Positions 59,593 to 64,000 of a stretch of DNA of 64,000 nucleotides are shown one piece after another. The stretch covers positions 23,490,146 through 23,554,145 of the forward strand of contig JAKCOZ010000001.1 of the NCBI GenBank assembly GCA_022605955.1, given 5' to 3'. The first letter of the stretch is position 1. Each line of letters starts with the position of its first letter. This stretch comes from Rallus limicola (lineage: Eukaryota; Chordata; Aves; Gruiformes; Rallidae). The notes under the pieces were generated by a model. It saw only the letters and a list, made by a program, of their open reading frames with translations. It was not told where the DNA came from and made no database searches. The position numbers and the translations under genes are program-made.

Positions 59593-62500
59593 GTAAGTCA
59601 GGGTGGGCAAAGCCACAGAGACCTGTACTTCAGCCAAGTGTCAGTGAGGTAAAACTACACTGCATGCCTGGAAGTGTCTTTGCTCATCTGTGGTCACCAT
59701 CAGCAAAATGTCCACCTGCAGCATGCGTGAGCAGGAGGCTAGGAATGCAGTAGCAATGACAGTGATGGCTCCAGATGAAGGGAAAGTGTGGAAAAAAAAA
59801 TAAAGGCGGCTTTTGAGAAGGATGGGTGTTTTTACAGGGGGGGCTGTGAAGAAGCAGCATGATGTTCTAGTTAGAGCCTGTGGCTTAGGAACTCTCTGAA
59901 CTAGTTGGTTTTTCAATTAGAGCATATGTTGTAGAAAGCATCTCATCTCCATTAAAATGTTTACAGTGATGGAGAGCTCATCCAACCATTGGTGGCATTT
60001 CAGTATTCAATAACACACTGGTTAGGAATCTGTGCATTTATTTCTATATTAGATTTGTCTAGCTTCCCTTCCAACCTTCCAATATTTTGTCTCTGTTAGA
60101 TTCAAGACCACATGATAACAAACATTTATGGTCTCCATTTTACATGTGTATTTATAGGCTGTGATCATGCTACTACCCTTTTTTCCTTCCAGCTCTTTTT
60201 ATCTTTGTCAGTAACGTGATTGCAGGCACGCTCACACAGGCTACACGGCAATTTGTGTGTGTACACACTTTTGAAGCAGTTGCATTAAGGACTTTCAGTC
60301 TGAACTACTGTAATCTTGTTACCTGGCTGCTGGAAAGAGGTATAGTAATATTGTCACTGCTCTGCATGCAGAGCTGAAGTCTCCTGCGCTATAGGAAAAG
60401 TTTGTAGTCCTTTAAACATTCTTGTAACTCTTCTCTGATCCCTTTTCAAAATATCAGTGGCTGTTTTGACTTCTGGATGTCAAAATCAGCTCAATTTCAG
60501 CAGCAGTGTTAGCACTAAACACAGAGGCTGCCTCTGGCAATTGAAATAAATGCTAGCTAATGCTTGGAAGTTGCTGCGGAAATTGTACAGAAAGAAGAAA
60601 AAAGTGCAACTCCTAGGGAAGAAAGAGGCAATAATCCTTCTGGTAACATTGGTGTTAATTGGGGTGGGATTTAGCTCGATCTTGACTCTAAGTTTAGGTG
60701 TTTACATATAGGTGGCATGTAATCTATGGGTCTAAGTTCCTGCACTGTCAACAGAGATCCATGACTCAATTGGTTTTCTCCTCTATGACAGAGGTTCTAG
60801 AAACCTGTTCTCTTTCAGTGGCAGATAGAAGTGAGGAGCCCATCTTTGTTAGCAACAGACTTCCACCATGACTAGCTCGAGGGAGCTAGTCAAAGTGGTC
60901 ATTGCAGCCCAGTGAGTGATTCAGCTGAGAGTTACCTGTGTGCTTCGTTCATTTAGCTAAACATAACTATGTAATGTCATTTAACCTTGGATATCCAGGG
61001 CTTCTGCATGGGTCTACGAGATAATAGATGAGGCCTGTGGGAGACCCACATTAGAATGTCAGCTGGAGCCTAAGCAAGCATCCCTGTCATTCCAAATGCA
61101 TCCTAATGCCTACACGTGGGCATATTGAATGGCACAAAACATCTGTGTGTGGGCACAGCTGAACTGTGGCCCAGATACCTGATTGAGGGCATCTGAACTG
61201 CTCCTTTACTCTTGTATGTATAGATACCTACATATGGATAATTAAGTGTAGTTGGTCTTACATCCAAATATTGGCTAGTTTTCTCCCCAGTTGTAGCAAG
61301 TCTTACAGTGCTAACTCTACCTCCTCTTTAACTTCTCTGGATTATCTCATCAGTCACAGAGCATGCACGTGCCTCTGAATTTTGTGTGCAGACATAATTT
61401 CACTTAATTTTCTTAGTGCCTCTGATCTCTTCTCCCAGTGCACGTGACCTGAGCCAATTCACTGTCATGGCTTCCTCTCCAGGATTTTTCTTGGTCCCAT
61501 ATAGCTTAACTTACAGTCTGACCCAGTAATCATTCCTTCAGTGAAGGTTTAAAATGAGATTATTTAAACTGGTAAGGATGTGAGCAGGGAATCCATGGGA
61601 ATTTTTGAAGTGAATAGAGAAATGTGAGGGATTACGGACTATTAGACAAAGACAAACCAGAAGGTTGAGCAAATGTCAGCTCAGTTCCTCTCTCCCTCTT
61701 TATCTCCAAGGATGGCAGGAAGCTTTTGCAGCTTTCCAGACATATGTCCTCTGGGCTTCTCCGAATGCTTTGTTTGTTTAACATTCTCTGGGAATCAGAG
61801 AGTGCATGGGACAATGCTCTAATAGAGACCTCTTCTCCCACCAAGCAATTAATGAAACTCATTTCTACCCTGGGCACTTCTCAGTCACAAACAAGCTCTC
61901 TTGCTGAATCATCATCATCATCATAATGTCCTTGTTTTTCTGTTGCGGTCTCTGGCATCTGGCATCTTCTCAACATTAATTAGTGTATAAGACCCAATCC
62001 AATGCTACTAATATCTGAGGCTTTCCCTCTGTCTAGATTCTCATTTCTGCTGATATCCACCCTTGATAGAATGGAGTCTTACTCTTGTTCTGGCAATTAT
62101 CTCTGCCCAGCCATACTTTCTCTGCAGGTTTTCTCATTCCAATACTTGGCTGGATATAGTTAACATTAATAAGAATTCCACAGCAAAATACCCTCCAGCA
62201 CATACCACAGAAAACCTATTATTAATCACACAGGGAAAATCTTTTGCGTATCTTTAAAACCAACAACAAAACAAGACAAAAACCACCATATGAGCAGTTT
62301 TAACTGCCTAATGTGAAACTTGTGGGGTGAATCGAATGCAATACTGAAGTGGAGAATCCCCCACCTGCCCATAACACTGGGATTGTGGAGGAAAAAAGGT
62401 GTAGTGATGCTGTGACTGCTGTTTGTGGAGATGGCTTCATGCTTTCTGCAAACATGAAGGGGACATTAATGCAAGAGGTTATTCTGTGATCTTCATCAGG

Positions 62501-64000
62501 ATGATTTCAGATGTTACAATGAGGAAAATAACCTTTCCTAAATTAGAAAAAGCAGAGATGAGTCATACATGGAGATTGCTGTGCAGTGTTGCCAGATACT
62601 TAGCAGTGGACTAGCACAAGCCTGGAATAGCAGCTGAAGCACCAATGTAGTAGGTGTGAGGACGACAGCTGCTTACTGCTGCGGGAACAGTTGTGTTGGC
62701 TGCTGTTCCCACAAAACAGTTTCTCTCTATCCCCAATGTAGGAAGGGCAGATACACAGACCTATCTGTTGTTCAAGACTGCCTTTGTAAATCAGGGGTCT
62801 TTAGCCTGTAGCAGGAGGGTCACCTTTTAAGATCTGTCTGTTGTCAGGCTAAGGAACACTTAGCTTGGAACTGAGGGCCAAACTCAGTGGGTATCAGAAC
62901 CTCATCCGTTTATTGTTGCAGTCAGCAACTATCTTACAGCCTAATGCATGCACATTAGAGATGAGTTAACTGTTTATGTGCTTAACACAAACAGAATTAA
63001 GGAAGTTTTCAGAAACTGTGTTAGAAAAAGGACCTTCTAAATAGTCATCTGTATTTGGAGTCAAAGTTGGCTTGGAGTCTTTATTTGGCAGTTCTGAATT
63101 TTTTATAATTTGTAACTGTTGTGCAAGACATTCCAAGGTCTGTCTTCTCCTTGTCTTATCCTCTTCTCTAGAAGCTCAAGACAATCAAGAATTCAGTAGC
63201 TCATCACAAGTATTTTCATTTTAAACAGAAGAGAGGAAAGGTGTTTACAGTTGCCTTAAGGGTTTGTTGTGGGAACTTCTGATGGAACAGACAGTCAGTA
63301 GAGCATCCCATTCTGAACAGTTCTTTGATCTCAGTGTCCTTATCCATGATATAGCATTTCAATGCTTTCACTACTGCTAGCAGTGCAAAATCAACAGTGA
63401 AGAGCCCCCACTGTGTATGGATTTGCATTCTGACCAGATTCGGAAGTTCTAGAGAAGGCTTTTGGAAATTTTGCTGTGAAAAAGATGTGTGTTGAACACA
63501 AAGTTTGAACAGCCATCAGAAAGGCAACACTGAAGGAGAGTGAGTTTGCCTGACATACGCTCGTATGTCATATTGGGTCTAAGCAGAAAACAGCTTAGTT
63601 TTCCTAGAAGGAACAACGTTTAAAATAGTCATTTTAATTTGCAACTTTACAAAATTTTAGGTCAATGTGGCTGAGAGGCCGTTGCAATGGAAGGCATGCT
63701 CCTGTTTCCTGACTACCCTCTAAGTTAGTGGAAATTCTTAGCTAAAAGACAGTAGCTGTAAAAAACAGACACTGTTAATCTTCACATCAGGTAAAAGTGA
63801 GGAGTGTGGAGCTGGGGGAAGGCTTGAAATTGTTCTGACTTTGCAGATTACTATTATTTTAAAAATATTCCCTCTTTGAATGTAAGGAACCAAGTACAAT
63901 TTTGTCCCCCAGATAACAATCTCCACTGAGTTATTAAAATGGGTTTTGACAGAAAAACACCCAAAAATGCTGATAATGTGCAGCATTACTGCTTAAAGCA
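59593..64000 (+). other. DGKI intron after ankyrin exon, 4.4 kb to window end
   Basis: I searched for the next ankyrin exon (GETALHKAA-type codons) and saw none. No CR1, LTR or RNA gene was recognised. A small CAT repeat at about 61909-61923 is the only low-complexity item noted. Confidence 0.55.

Larger units (their letters stand above)
1..64000 (+). other. DGKI: DGKI gene span (partial, internal exons and introns)
   Basis: Nine exons spread over 57 kb join in a single reading frame and give a protein segment matching what I know of diacylglycerol kinase iota (type IV DGK, the zeta/iota pair). These enzymes phosphorylate diacylglycerol to phosphatidic acid and so end DAG signalling; iota is mainly neuronal. 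The segment runs from the region behind the accessory kinase domain to ankyrin repeat 1. Iota rather than zeta is chosen because of the phrases TPPGMPDLVVEQASG and QGPDHCSLLH; zeta has a shorter, proline-rich stretch here. The start (C1 domains, catalytic core) and the end (ankyrin repeats 2-4, PDZ ligand) are outside the window. No promoter or terminal exon of this gene is present. Confidence 0.9.

Noticed and set aside
1..64000. CRISPR arrays, operons, bacterial signals, tRNA or rRNA genes
   Set aside because: The sequence is vertebrate intronic DNA; no spaced identical repeats, no cloverleaf and no rRNA segment were seen. The only tRNA-like string is the 18-nt primer site.

Overview
The window is vertebrate nuclear DNA, almost certainly from a bird. 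It carries at least eleven CR1-type LINE fragments on both strands, avian-style LTR elements, small phase-consistent exons and very long introns. Essentially the whole window lies inside one host gene on the + strand, diacylglycerol kinase iota (DGKI). I can place nine internal coding exons (2260-2339, 4180-4224, 9993-10062, 11605-11645, 13175-13302, 13867-13992, 32776-32801, 57938-57975, 59472-59592). All have AG/GT borders and join in one reading frame. They encode the region from just after the catalytic/accessory lipid-kinase domain to the first ankyrin repeat. The C1 and catalytic domains lie upstream of the window; the remaining ankyrin repeats and the C-terminal PDZ ligand lie downstream.

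Layout: 1-14 kb holds six exons in short introns with a few CR1 remnants. 14-32.8 kb is one intron with CR1 pieces, a palindromic microsatellite and a compact hairpin. At 32.8 kb is a 26-nt microexon whose inclusion decides the downstream frame. 32.8-57.9 kb is a 25-kb intron holding a solo LTR (33.3 kb), a complete endogenous retrovirus (38.16-45.11 kb), a long CR1 (49.5-50.5 kb) and other remnants. The last two exons sit at 57.9 and 59.5 kb, followed by about 4.4 kb of intron.

The most interesting object is the endogenous retrovirus, in antisense to DGKI. It has two 588-bp LTRs that I found identical line by line, a 5-bp target duplication, an 18-nt match to tRNA-Lys1,2 as primer site, an open gag-like frame (652 codons from the first ATG) and an open 1057-codon pro-pol frame with every expected catalytic residue, but no env. 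Two points are unusual. The Gag-like protein begins with about 127 residues of strongly hydrophobic, apparently multi-pass sequence instead of an ordinary matrix N-terminus. Also, gag and pol lie in the same frame, separated by a single amber codon followed by a hairpin whose loop can pair with downstream sequence; this looks like stop-codon readthrough rather than frameshifting. The element looks recent and potentially still mobile.
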